Positions 44,824 to 53,639 of a stretch of DNA of 64,000 nucleotides are shown here, piece after piece. Origin of the DNA: Bog-105 sp965277855 (GTDB taxonomy: Bacteria; Acidobacteriota; Terriglobia; Bryobacterales; Bryobacteraceae); NCBI GenBank assembly GCA_965277855.1, contig OZ255847.1, positions 5,084,001-5,148,000 on the forward strand, written 5' to 3'. Under the pieces are notes generated by a model that was given only the letters and a program-made list of their open reading frames with translations, had not been told where the DNA came from and ran no database searches. Within the stretch, counting starts at the first letter, position 1. The number at the start of each line of letters is the position of its first letter. Both the position numbers and the translations under genes were made by a program.

Positions 44824-44892
44824 TGAACGCGTTCAAAATAAGTGTTGACAGCCGCGTTCGCTCTCCTGCCAACTGTTATTGAACACGTTCAA
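44824..44892 (+). promoter_or_regulatory. Two palindromic operators for the TetR regulator
   Basis: TGAACGCGTTCA (44824-44835, perfect palindrome) and TTGAAC-AC-GTTCAA (44879-44892, perfect arms) share the half-site TGAAC. The second ends 3 bases before the tetR ATG. TTGACA at 44845-44850 lies between them. The arrangement fits autorepression with two dimers. The sites are centred 56 bases apart. Confidence 0.65.
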
Positions 44893-44894
44893 GA

Positions 44895-45569
44895 ATGACA
44901 AAAGCAGATGTACTGCCCAAAGCCGAAGCCACCCGCGCCCGGATTCTCGAAGCTGCCCTTGCGCTCTTTCAGCAGGAAGGATTCGACAACACGACGATGC
45001 GCGGTATCGCGGCGAACGCGCAGGTTGCCACCGGAGCCGCCTATTATTACTACCCATCCAAAGACGCCATAGTAATGGACTTTTATCAACGCTCGTGCGA
45101 CGAGATGCAGGAGAAGCTGCAGCACGCGATCAAAGATGTCAGCGGACTTGAGGCTGGCTTGTCCCGGTTAATTCGTGTCAAGCTCTCGCATTTTGCACCC
45201 ACTCGCGGCGTTCTTCGTGCCTTGCTGCGGAACGGCGCCGATCCGAAGTACCCCCTATCACCCTTCAGTGTTGAGACCAGACAAATTCGAGATATCGATA
45301 TCTCCTGGTTTCGCAAGATCGTTGACAAATCCGGCCTACGCATTCCAAAAGACCTGTCGCGGCATCTGCCGGGAGTGCTGTGGTTCTTCCAAATGGGCGT
45401 GATTTTCTTCTGGCTTACCGACGACTCTCCTCTGCAGGCCCGGACCGAAAAGCTGCTGTCACTCGCCTGCAAAACGGTCGCTACCCTGGTCCGCCTTTCC
45501 GCGCTGCCACTCATGCGCCCCTTGCGGAAGCCGGTATTAGAGCTGATCGAGATCGCCGCCGGGGAATAG
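44895..45569 (+). CDS. TetR/AcrR-family transcriptional regulator
   Basis: A 224-residue repressor. The TetR helix-turn-helix is at about 12-58: RARILEAALALFQQEGFDNTTMRGIAANAQVATGAAYYYYPSKDAIV. The ligand domain is typical in size but not diagnostic. The next gene begins 3 bases after its stop and is probably the regulated target. Palindromic sites lie upstream. Confidence 0.85.
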   Translation: MTKADVLPKAEATRARILEAALALFQQEGFDNTTMRGIAANAQVATGAAYYYYPSKDAIVMDFYQRSCDEMQEKLQHAIKDVSGLEAGLSRLIRVKLSHFAPTRGVLRALLRNGADPKYPLSPFSVETRQIRDIDISWFRKIVDKSGLRIPKDLSRHLPGVLWFFQMGVIFFWLTDDSPLQARTEKLLSLACKTVATLVRLSALPLMRPLRKPVLELIEIAAGE

Positions 45570-45571
45570 TC

Positions 45572-46513
45572 ATGAATAAACAAACGCGAGGCTGGGTCGC
45601 GATTGCCTGCTTTGCATGCCTGCTCTTCGCCGGCATCGCCCTGCTCCGCCACGGTGTTTATGGCTGGACGATATTCATTGCGCTTCCGCTTTGCGCAGGC
45701 GGACTCATGTCGTGGAGCATCCGCCCGGCAAGTCAACTGCATGCACTCGGCGCTGGTGCACTCATAGGCGCTATCAGCTGTTGCTGCTTCCTCGGGCTCG
45801 GCCTGGAAGGAATCATCTGCGTTGCCATGGCGGTCCCGCCGGTTGCTCTGCTGAGTGCCCTCGGCAGCTGGTTGGTTTACCGCTTCCTCGATCCCCACGA
45901 CAGCCAAACCGCGGCTATGGCGCTCCTTCTACCCGTCGCCTTCTGGTTCGACGTTCACGCTAAACCTCCCGTCTATTCTGTCCATACGAGCATTGTCGTG
46001 AACGCTCCCCCTGAGCGCGTCTGGAAGTATGCGGTCGCCTTCCCCGACATTACAGATTCGAGGGACTGGGTCTCCCGCACTGGTCTTGCTTATCCGAAGC
46101 GAACACGAATTGTAGGGAGAGGGGTGGGCGCAGCACGTTACTGCGATCTTTCAACCGGCCCCGTTGTCGAACGCATAACCATCTGGGACGAGCCGCACAA
46201 GCTCCAGTTCCTGGTCTTGGCTACTCCGCCCTCGATGGAAGAGACCGGATTGTATGGTCCCATCTACCCGAAGCATGTCACAGGGTACTTCATTTCCAAA
46301 CAAGGACAATTCACTCTATCTCCGCTGCCGGGCGGCCGCACTCTGCTTGCATGAACCTCCTGGTATCAGCACGGCTTATGGCCAGCCGCGTATTGGCGCT
46401 GCTGGTCCGACGCCATCGTTCATCACATCCACGCACGAGTGTTAGAACACATCCGCACATTATCGGAAAGGGAGCCTTCAAATCGACTCATAAGCCGTCC
46501 CGGTCATTTGTAA
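45572..46513 (+). pseudogene. Membrane protein with SRPBCC domain, interrupted by an in-frame TGA
   Basis: The frame from ATG 45572 encodes five or so membrane helices (residues 8-130) then an SRPBCC-like domain: VVNAPPERVWKYAVAFPDI, PVVERITIWDEPHKLQFLV. It halts at TGA 46352-46354 after GGRTLLA, but the same frame continues as TSWYQHGLWPAAYWRCWSD and IVHHIHARVLEHIRTLSER to a TAA at 46511, exactly as SRPBCC proteins normally end. One substitution (GGA to TGA) would explain it. No selenocysteine machinery is seen. Confidence 0.7.
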
Positions 46514-46555
46514 ACCACTGCCTGTTCGGCTCCGGTAGCCGCGACAGCCCACCTG

Positions 46556-46592
46556 TTGACATTCAACAAGAGCCTTGCCATACTCTTGTTGA
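46556..46592 (+). promoter_or_regulatory. padR promoter with overlapping inverted-repeat operator
   Basis: TTGACA (46556-46561) and CATACT (46579-46584) have 17-base spacing. A perfect 10-bp inverted repeat, TCAACAAGAG (46563-46572) and CTCTTGTTGA (46583-46592), spans the spacer and the -10. It is a strong candidate for autoregulation by PadR, whose gene starts at 46601. Confidence 0.7.
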
Positions 46593-46600
46593 GCATCGAC

Positions 46601-46948
46601 ATGAGCAGTCCCTCCACCGGCAAATCCGATATTCTGCAAGGCACGCTCGATCTGATCGTGCTCAAGACGCTCGAAACTCTCGGCGCTACCCACGGCTATG
46701 GCCTTGCCGTTCGCATTCAGCAGGTGTCGGCCAACATTCTTCAGTTGAACCAGGGAACGCTTTACCCCGCTCTGCTCCGCCTGGAACAAAAGGGCTGGAT
46801 CGCCTCGGAATGGGGCGAATCGGAGAACAAGCGTCGCGCGCGCTTCTACTCGTTGACCAAAACCGGCAAAAAGCAACTGCGCCAAGAGACGGCCGATTGG
46901 GAACGCTTCGCCGGCGTCATGCAGCGCGTACTGGCGCCTGCGGAGTAG
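46601..46948 (+). CDS. PadR-family transcriptional regulator
   Basis: A 115-residue winged-helix regulator: DILQGTLDLIVLKTLETLGATHGYGLAVRIQQVS, LNQGTLYPALLRLEQKGWI, ARFYSLTKTGKKQL. ATG 46601 gives the normal start; the in-frame TTG at 46556 overlaps the -35. Next gene begins 3 bases after its stop. In Acidobacteria such PadR genes typically precede MacB-like permeases, as here. Confidence 0.88.
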   Translation: MSSPSTGKSDILQGTLDLIVLKTLETLGATHGYGLAVRIQQVSANILQLNQGTLYPALLRLEQKGWIASEWGESENKRRARFYSLTKTGKKQLRQETADWERFAGVMQRVLAPAE

Positions 46949-46951
46949 TCG

Positions 46952-49579
46952 ATGTTCAAATCATTTTGGCGGCGGCTGTTGGCAACCCTCCACCCCGAAA
47001 AAACCGAGCGCCGGTTGCAGGAGGAATTTCAAGAACATCTCGCTGCCCTGGCGGCGGCCCGACAGTCGGAACAGGACCTCAGCCCCGATGACGCGCGGCA
47101 GGCAGCACGCCGGGAATTCGGACCCGTTGAACTCGCCAAAGAACGGTACCGCGACCAGGCTCGCTTTCGCAGCCTTGAAAATATCGGACGCGACCTCCGC
47201 TTCGCACTCCGGCAGTGCCGCAAAAATCCAGCCTTTACCGCATCGGCAGTGCTTTCGCTCGCACTCGGCATCGGTGCCAATGCCGCCCTCTTCTCGTTTG
47301 TCAACGCTGTTTTGCTGAAGCGACTGCCGGTGCCGGAGCCCATGCGGTTGGCGATACTGAAGAACGCCGGTGAACCGCTCACGCTCAGCTACCGTCAACT
47401 GAACGAGCTCGACCGGCAGGCAACGCACACCGATGGCTTATTGGGAACGCACCCGCTCGACGTCAGCCTGATGATCGGTGATCATCCGCAATGGGTCTCC
47501 GCCGAGCTCGTTGCCGGAGACTACTTCCGCACCCTGCAAATAAAGCCGGAGCGCGGCAGAATGCTTACGCAGCGCGACCTCGACGACTCCGAAGCCAATC
47601 CCGTGTGCGTGATCAGTTACAGGCTGTGGAAGAGCCAGTTTCGCGGTGCTGCGGACGTTGTCGGACGCACCATTCGTCTGAATACGCGCTCCTATAAGAT
47701 CGTAGGCGTCAGCGAGCGCGGCTTTACCGGCCCGGACTTACAGCGGCCGGTCGATTTGCAAATCCCCGCTACCCGCCTCATCGATTACATGCCGGCTTTC
47801 GTTGGCATCCCCCATTTCGATTGGACATCGCGGCTGTCCCTTTTTTCTGCCATCGCGCGGCTGAAACCAGGGGCAACACGAGCCGCCGCGGCCGGGCAAC
47901 TGACTCGCCTCAACCGCACCTATCTCACCTCCACGAAGCTTCACAATCATGCCGCTGATGTTCAACTCGCAGATGGCAGCGCGGGGTTTGTGTCTTCTTC
48001 AAAGCTCGCCAAACCCGCATCGATTCTGCTGGCAGTATCGCTAGTCGTCCTGCTCATCGCGTGTGCCAACCTCGCCACACTGCTGCTTTCTCGTACCTCC
48101 GCGCGCTCTTCCGAGTTTGCCTTACGCCTCGCCATAGGCGGCTCACGGAGGCGCATACTGGCACAGGTGTTGGTCGAGAGTGCGCTGCTTGCGGTCTTCG
48201 GCACAGCAGCCGGCATCGCTGTCGCCTATGCCATCGAACGAATCCTGCTTTCGTTCCTGAATCGCACAACTCCTCAGATCCACCAGCTGCATATCGCGCT
48301 TGACGGCACCGTCCTGCTGTTCGTCGCCGTCACCTCCACCGTTTGCGTGCTGCTGTTTGGAGCTTCGCCTGCTCTTCAAGCCGCGCGCACCGTGCCGCTC
48401 GGCTCATCCGCCGGAAACACCCGCACCGGAGTGGCCCTGCGTAAGACTTTCGTCGTTGTACAGATCGCGCTATCGTTCATCGTCGTCCTTTCCGCCGGAC
48501 TGCTGGCCGGAACGCTGCGCAACCTGCAAACACAGAATCTCGGTTTTCGCCCCGATGAGATTGCCGCTATCGAAATCAGGCCCGCCACCGGTGGTTACGC
48601 CGCCGCTCGGGCCGATCGATTCTACTCGCGGGTTGTTGACCGCCTTCGCACTCTCCCGGGCGTGAAAGCCGCCGCCACGGCGTTCGGGATCGATTTCGCG
48701 GACCCTGTCAAGATGAAGCTCGACGCTCTCCTCCAGGCCGGCGCAGCGCACGAGGTGAACTTGGTCGGCGTCAATTCCGGTTATTTCAATACTTTCGGCG
48801 CTCACATTCTGGCAGGCCGCGATTTCAATGCCGCCGACATGCCTGACAAGCAGCAGGTCTACATCATTAGCGAGCATCTGGCAAAAACATATTTCCATGG
48901 TGAAAATCCCATCGGCCGCTACCTGCGGAGCGAGGGCGGAAAATTTCCGGTAATCGGGGTCGTATCGAACATTCGCGATCAGGGCCCAAGCGAAACAACC
49001 TTGGACACTGTCTATCAGGACGCCGGGCAATTACTGGCATCGAGCCTCACGGTGTTTGTCCGCTGCGATGGCGCCTGCGCGCCGCTGCTGCCCACTCTGC
49101 GCACGGCCATTCGGGATCTTGACCCCCATACGCCGATACTTGCCATACAGACCTTGCAGACTCAAATCGAAGGCGCCTTCTCTACCCAGGAAGTGCTCGG
49201 GTTTCTGTCCACACTGTTTGCGGCACTCGCGATGCTGCTTGTTGCAGCAGGAATTTATGGAGTACTTTCCTACACGCTTACGAGGCGTACCCGTGAAATG
49301 GGAATCCGGTTGGCGCTGGGAGCTTCGGCGAAAGATATCGTCCGCTTATTTGTCTCGGAAGCAGCCGCCATGATCGCGCTCGGTACCCTCATCGGCGTAC
49401 CGGGCGCGCTGGCTGCCGTCACCTTGCTCCGGTCGCAACTCTTCGGTGTCGCGCCACACGATCCCGGAACACTGGCCGCCTGCGTGTTATGCATAGTGTT
49501 CACGATTATTCTGGCGTCAATCCAGCCTATCCGGCGGGCATTGCGCATTGCCCCACAACAAGCGTTGCGAATCGAGTAG
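46952..49579 (+). CDS. MacB-like ABC permease of the acidobacterial duplicated orphan permease type
   Basis: An 875-residue membrane protein with two MacB/FtsX units. An N-terminal cytosolic segment (RRLQEEFQEHLAALAA, then ARQAARREFG) precedes IGRDLRFALRQCRKNPAFTASAVLSLALGIGANAALFSFVNAVLL. Periplasmic MacB-PCD regions and two FtsX-type helix bundles follow, the last with YTLTRRTREMGIRLALGAS. No ATPase is encoded next to it, as in that orphan family. Substrate unknown, possibly peptide or antibiotic export; PadR control fits. Confidence 0.87.
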   Translation: MFKSFWRRLLATLHPEKTERRLQEEFQEHLAALAAARQSEQDLSPDDARQAARREFGPVELAKERYRDQARFRSLENIGRDLRFALRQCRKNPAFTASAVLSLALGIGANAALFSFVNAVLLKRLPVPEPMRLAILKNAGEPLTLSYRQLNELDRQATHTDGLLGTHPLDVSLMIGDHPQWVSAELVAGDYFRTLQIKPERGRMLTQRDLDDSEANPVCVISYRLWKSQFRGAADVVGRTIRLNTRSYKIVGVSERGFTGPDLQRPVDLQIPATRLIDYMPAFVGIPHFDWTSRLSLFSAIARLKPGATRAAAAGQLTRLNRTYLTSTKLHNHAADVQLADGSAGFVSSSKLAKPASILLAVSLVVLLIACANLATLLLSRTSARSSEFALRLAIGGSRRRILAQVLVESALLAVFGTAAGIAVAYAIERILLSFLNRTTPQIHQLHIALDGTVLLFVAVTSTVCVLLFGASPALQAARTVPLGSSAGNTRTGVALRKTFVVVQIALSFIVVLSAGLLAGTLRNLQTQNLGFRPDEIAAIEIRPATGGYAAARADRFYSRVVDRLRTLPGVKAAATAFGIDFADPVKMKLDALLQAGAAHEVNLVGVNSGYFNTFGAHILAGRDFNAADMPDKQQVYIISEHLAKTYFHGENPIGRYLRSEGGKFPVIGVVSNIRDQGPSETTLDTVYQDAGQLLASSLTVFVRCDGACAPLLPTLRTAIRDLDPHTPILAIQTLQTQIEGAFSTQEVLGFLSTLFAALAMLLVAAGIYGVLSYTLTRRTREMGIRLALGASAKDIVRLFVSEAAAMIALGTLIGVPGALAAVTLLRSQLFGVAPHDPGTLAACVLCIVFTIILASIQPIRRALRIAPQQALRIE

Positions 49580-49639
49580 GCGGCTCGCCCCTCCAGCCGG
49601 TGCAGGTCTCGCACATGCTCAAAGCTCGAAAGCGGGATC

Positions 49640-49975
49640 GTTGAACGGGCGATGTTTTTGTAAAGGTAAGCGGCAGCCCGTCGGCTCGCTGGTCGCGGTC
49701 CGGCACGCAGTGTTGCATTCCGGCAAGCCGGTCGAGTTTACGGTCATGCGCCGACGCGAAGCCCAAACAAATTAACGTCGCCAAGCCCGCCGGCGATCCC
49801 AAAACCCCTGGCTCTTCGGCGTCACCTTCAAAATGCCGTGCAATTATTTGATCCTGAAAGCGATCGTCAGCTTACAGCTCGCTATCTTCAATCTGCTGCC
49901 CATCCCGATTCTGGACGGCGGTACGCTGCTAATACTCGTGATCGAAATGCTCATGCAGCGCGAACGGGCGACCGC
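49640..49975 (+). pseudogene. Degenerate partial copy of rseP
   Basis: The stretch matches the intact rseP of this window: GGCGATGT(T)TTTGT-AAGGTAA-CGGC starts it, then PVGSL-like bases, KQI(T)VA, GDPKTP, and the final NLLPIPILDGGTLL-LVIEMLMQRE. It carries frameshifts and stops and lacks about 180 bp (the equivalent of 43099-43281). It begins in the second PDZ domain and runs up to the glgC 3' end. It is a partial duplicate in decay. Confidence 0.85.
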
Positions 49976-49988
49976 CTACCTATGTAAA

Positions 49989-51242
49989 TTAAACCTGCAA
50001 AGTAGAAATATCCACGGTCGATTGATGCCCCTCAATCACCACGATTCCGCTTTCCGTGACGAAATACCGCTTCCGGTCTTCGTCGAGGTCGTACCCAATC
50101 TGCGTTCCTGGAGGAATCTTCACATTCTTATCCAGAATCGCCCGGCGGATCTTCGAATGTCGTCCGATATCGCAGTTATCGAAGATCACCGATTCCTGCA
50201 CATCGGCTCCGGTATGAATGCGCACGCCGCGGCCCAGCACGGAGCACTTCACAAAGCCGCCCGACACAATCGAGCTTCCGGCCACGATTGAATCCACCGC
50301 CATGCCGCGCCGCCCTTCTTCATCGAACACGAATTTCGCGGGCGCGTCGAAGTAACCGGCCGTGCGCAAAGGCCACTGCCGGTTGTACAGGTTGAGCTCC
50401 GGCGAAACCGCGCGCAGGTCCATGCTCGCCTCGTAATATGCATCGAGCGTACCCACATCGCGCCAATACTGCGGCAGATCAATCGGGTCGCCCGGGATCA
50501 CATTGGTGTTGAAGTCGTAGGCATACATATCCGCGCGCCCAATGAGCGAAGGGAGAATGTCTTTGCCGAAATCATGCGAGCTCTTTTCGTTCTTGCTGTC
50601 GGCATGCAGTTCGCGGAGCAGTACGTCGGTGGAAAAAATGTAATTGCCCATCGAGGCATACACCCGTCCCGGGTCATTCGGCATCGTCGGCGCATCCGCT
50701 TTCTTCTCATGGAAGCCGATGATGTTGTGTTCCGGCGTCGTCTCGATGACTCCGAACTCGGTCGCGTACGCTTTGTCCACAGGAATGGCCGCCACAGTAA
50801 CACCCGCCCGCTTCTCCACATGAAATTCGATCATCTGGCGGATGTTCATCCGATAAATATGATCCGCGCCGAAAATCACCACCACATGCGGATCGGCTTG
50901 CTCGATCAGATTGATGTTCTGATTGATTGCATCGGCCGTCCCGCGATACCAGTCCTCGTGGGTTGAGCGCATCTGCGCCGGCACCGGGATAATGAAATTA
51001 TTTTTCAGTAGCCCGCTCACTTCCCAACCTTCGCGCAGATGCTGCAGCAGAGACTGGCTCTTGAACTGAATCAGAACGTAGATCGAATAGATCCCGGAGT
51101 TCACCAGGTTGCTTAACACGAAATCGACGATGCGGTAGCGGCCGCCGAAAGGCACCGCCGGTTTGGCTCTTTCCTTAGTGAGAGGAAAGAGCCGGGTACC
51201 CTTGCCGCCGGCCAGTACAAACGCTAAAACGCGAAGCTGCAT
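49989..51242 (-). CDS. glgC: Glucose-1-phosphate adenylyltransferase
   Basis: A 417-residue enzyme making ADP-glucose for glycogen. LAFVLAGGKGTRLFPLTKERAKPAVPFGGRYRIVDF is the nucleotide and effector region, followed by GADHIYRMNI, EFGVIE and a C-terminal left-handed beta-helix (IVAGSSIVSGGFVKCSVLGRGVRIH). Full length. The rseP relic abuts its 3' end. Confidence 0.95.
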   Translation of the reverse strand: MQLRVLAFVLAGGKGTRLFPLTKERAKPAVPFGGRYRIVDFVLSNLVNSGIYSIYVLIQFKSQSLLQHLREGWEVSGLLKNNFIIPVPAQMRSTHEDWYRGTADAINQNINLIEQADPHVVVIFGADHIYRMNIRQMIEFHVEKRAGVTVAAIPVDKAYATEFGVIETTPEHNIIGFHEKKADAPTMPNDPGRVYASMGNYIFSTDVLLRELHADSKNEKSSHDFGKDILPSLIGRADMYAYDFNTNVIPGDPIDLPQYWRDVGTLDAYYEASMDLRAVSPELNLYNRQWPLRTAGYFDAPAKFVFDEEGRRGMAVDSIVAGSSIVSGGFVKCSVLGRGVRIHTGADVQESVIFDNCDIGRHSKIRRAILDKNVKIPPGTQIGYDLDEDRKRYFVTESGIVVIEGHQSTVDISTLQV

Positions 51243-51309
51243 GGTTACGAATCCCTGGAAGAAAATTGCGACGCTTTCCGAGTATAGTCCGGCTACTATT
51301 CCCTTTAAG

Positions 51310-52839
51310 CTACTTGCCGTTCCAGTTCATCGCCAGTTCCACCATAGAGCGGACCACTACACCGGTGGGTCCCTTCGAAAGCCAGGCCTTGCCTTCATCC
51401 AGCCATGCCGTCGACGCAATATCCAGATGAACCCAGGGCGTGGGATCGGCAAACTCGCGCAAAAACCAGGCCGCCGTAATCGCACCGCCATAGCGCCCAC
51501 CGATGTTCGGCAGATCGGCAAAGGCAGACTTCAAATACTCCTTGTACTCTTCGTCCATCGGCATCGGCCAGGCCTTTTCGCCCGCCACCCGCGAGGCCGC
51601 CAGAAAACGCCCCAGAAACTCTTCGTTGTTGGTAAACGCGCCCATGTTGTAGTGCCCGAGAGCCACGCCGATAGCGCCCGTTAAAGTGGCCGCATCCACC
51701 ATGTGCGTTGCGCCGTTGCGATTGGCATAGGTCAAGGCATCCGCCAGAATCAAACGCCCTTCGGCATCGGTGTTGAGCACTTCGACGGTCTTGCCCGAAA
51801 GCGCGGTCACGATATCACCCGGTCGCTGCGCGATGCCACTGACCATGTTCTCGACCAGCGGTGCATAGGCCGTGACCGGAATGGATGGCTTCAGCTGGCC
51901 GATCGCCCGCATCGCTCCGATCACGCCCGCCGCCCCGGCCATGTCGTACTTCATCTTTTCCATGCCGTCGCTCGGTTTGATCGAAATGCCGCCCGTGTCG
52001 AAGGTCACGCCTTTGCCGACCAGCGCCAGGTGAGCGCGCGCTTCCGTGCGGGGCGGCCGGTAGGCGAGCTCGATCAGATAGGGCGGGTTCTCGCTGCCCA
52101 TCGCTACACCCAGCAGCGCTCCCATCCCGAGTTTTTCCATGGCCGCGCGATCGAGCGCTTTGTATTCGAGCCCGAACTCGGCCGCCATACCGCTGGCCGC
52201 TTCTGCCAGCGCCGCGGGCGTCAGCCTATTAGCCGGCTCGTTCACCAGATCCCGCGTGAAGTTCTGCGCCTCGCCGATAATTTCCCCGCGCTGGGCCGCT
52301 GCCGTCAACTCACCTTTCGCGCCGCCTTCCACCGCCACGGTAAAGCTGTCTACCCGCTTCTGGTTCTTCTTCGGATCGGTCTTGTACTTGTCAGCCTCCC
52401 ATCCGCCTAAAATCGCGCCCTCGACCGCCGCCGCCACATCGGCCTCCGAGGCATCATTCTCCAGCCGCAGCCCAATACTCCGCACGCCCTTCGTCTTTAA
52501 GGACCGGATGAGCACCCCGGCGATCCGGCGGATCTCGACCGTGGAAAATTTTTCCCGCGGGCCGCCGCCGATCAGTACCACCCGTTTGGCGGAAACTCCT
52601 TGCGGCCGGTGCAGTACCGCCATGTCGTAGAGCTTGCCGGTGAATTCGCCCGACGCGCGCAATTCCGCCAGCCAGCTGCCTTGCTCGGCTACCGCCGGAT
52701 CGGTCGGAGTCAACGAAGGCGCACTCGGCGCATTGCCCACCTGCGCTTCGCGCTCGTCCTCGGCGCTCTCAAAACACACCACCGCCAGCGCATCTACGGT
52801 GAGCTTCTCCACTCGTGAAGTATCAATTGAAATCTGCAT
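51310..52839 (-). CDS. pepA: Leucyl aminopeptidase (M17)
   Basis: A 509-residue cytosolic aminopeptidase. The metal and catalytic block includes VGKGVTFDTGGISIKPSDGMEKMKYDMAGAAGV and NTDAEGRLILADAL (M17 signature). It degrades peptides from their N-terminus; E. coli PepA also binds Xer recombination sites. Stands alone between glgC and smpB. Confidence 0.95.
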   Translation of the reverse strand: MQISIDTSRVEKLTVDALAVVCFESAEDEREAQVGNAPSAPSLTPTDPAVAEQGSWLAELRASGEFTGKLYDMAVLHRPQGVSAKRVVLIGGGPREKFSTVEIRRIAGVLIRSLKTKGVRSIGLRLENDASEADVAAAVEGAILGGWEADKYKTDPKKNQKRVDSFTVAVEGGAKGELTAAAQRGEIIGEAQNFTRDLVNEPANRLTPAALAEAASGMAAEFGLEYKALDRAAMEKLGMGALLGVAMGSENPPYLIELAYRPPRTEARAHLALVGKGVTFDTGGISIKPSDGMEKMKYDMAGAAGVIGAMRAIGQLKPSIPVTAYAPLVENMVSGIAQRPGDIVTALSGKTVEVLNTDAEGRLILADALTYANRNGATHMVDAATLTGAIGVALGHYNMGAFTNNEEFLGRFLAASRVAGEKAWPMPMDEEYKEYLKSAFADLPNIGGRYGGAITAAWFLREFADPTPWVHLDIASTAWLDEGKAWLSKGPTGVVVRSMVELAMNWNGK

Positions 52840-52860
52840 AGTTTAAAAGTGTTGGCCGTT

Positions 52861-52914
52861 GATAAACGCTGATCACGAAAACGTTTGATCTGCGTTGATC
52901 CGCGTCCTTCTGCG
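52861..52914. repeat. Possible interspersed ATCTGCG-type repeat
   Basis: The intergenic stretch contains GCTGATC, GATCTGCGTTGATC and CTTCTGCGGC, resembling the short ATCTGCG/GATC-rich spacers that recur in intergenic regions of many soil bacteria. Only one copy is seen in the window, so repetition is not shown. It lies between pepA and smpB. Confidence 0.3.
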
Positions 52915-52962
52915 GCTAGCTCAAGTTTTTCATCGACCTCTTTTAGCCTGGCAATCCTCGCC

Positions 52963-53433
52963 TTACTGGCGTGCGCGCCGGGCCATTTCGGCCTTGGCCT
53001 CCGCCTGCATCTCCTTTGCTTTGGTCGCTTCCCGCTTATCGTGGAACTTCTTGCCTTTGCCTACCGCGATCTCCACCTTGATCCGGCCAGCCTTTATATA
53101 AAGTTTGGTGGGTACTAACGTCAGCCCTTTTTCGCGCGTCTCGGCGCGCAGTTTCTCGATCTCGGAACGGTGCAGCAACAGCTTTCGTTTTCGTACCGGC
53201 GCGTGATTCATCAGATTGCCATGCGAATACTCGCTGATATGCGCATTCACTAGCCACGCTTCGTCGTCGTTGACCTCCGCGTAGCTCTCTTTCAACTGCA
53301 CTTTGCCGTTCTTGGCCGCTTTCACTTCCGTACCAGTGAGTACCAGCCCGGCTTCGTACCGGTCTGCCAGGTGATAGTTGTGCCCGGCCGAGCGATTATC
53401 GCTTAAAATCTTCAAATCGGTTTGCTGAGACAA
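52963..53433 (-). CDS. smpB: SsrA-binding protein SmpB
   Basis: A 156-residue protein that loads tmRNA onto stalled ribosomes. DLKILSDNRSAGHNYHLADRYEAGLVLTGTEVKAAKNGKVQLKESYAEV and HDKREATKAKEMQAEAK are characteristic. The in-frame TTG at 53433 gives the usual N-terminus (SQQTDLKILSDN) and was preferred over GTG 53469. The tmRNA gene was not found nearby. Confidence 0.93.
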   Translation of the reverse strand: MSQQTDLKILSDNRSAGHNYHLADRYEAGLVLTGTEVKAAKNGKVQLKESYAEVNDDEAWLVNAHISEYSHGNLMNHAPVRKRKLLLHRSEIEKLRAETREKGLTLVPTKLYIKAGRIKVEIAVGKGKKFHDKREATKAKEMQAEAKAEMARRARQ

Positions 53434-53639
53434 TTGTGGACGCCGTCTTCCACATCTAGTTTCCCGCACCTCTCGTATTCCTTATTTGCACGCCGCAGCG
53501 ATGCGCAGCGTCTTTCATTCGAACCACGAGAGGAATATACTCCGGGAAAGACAGTTTTTCCTTGGATAGGCGTGTGTCCTGAGCGAATGGGCCGGCAGAA
53601 TTGTCTGGATAAGTTTGTTTTTGAAGGTGATTTTCTAAG

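Noticed and set aside
46352..46354. Selenocysteine at the in-frame TGA
   Set aside because: There is no SECIS-like hairpin obvious after the TGA, and SRPBCC proteins have Gly at this place, so a nonsense mutation is simpler.
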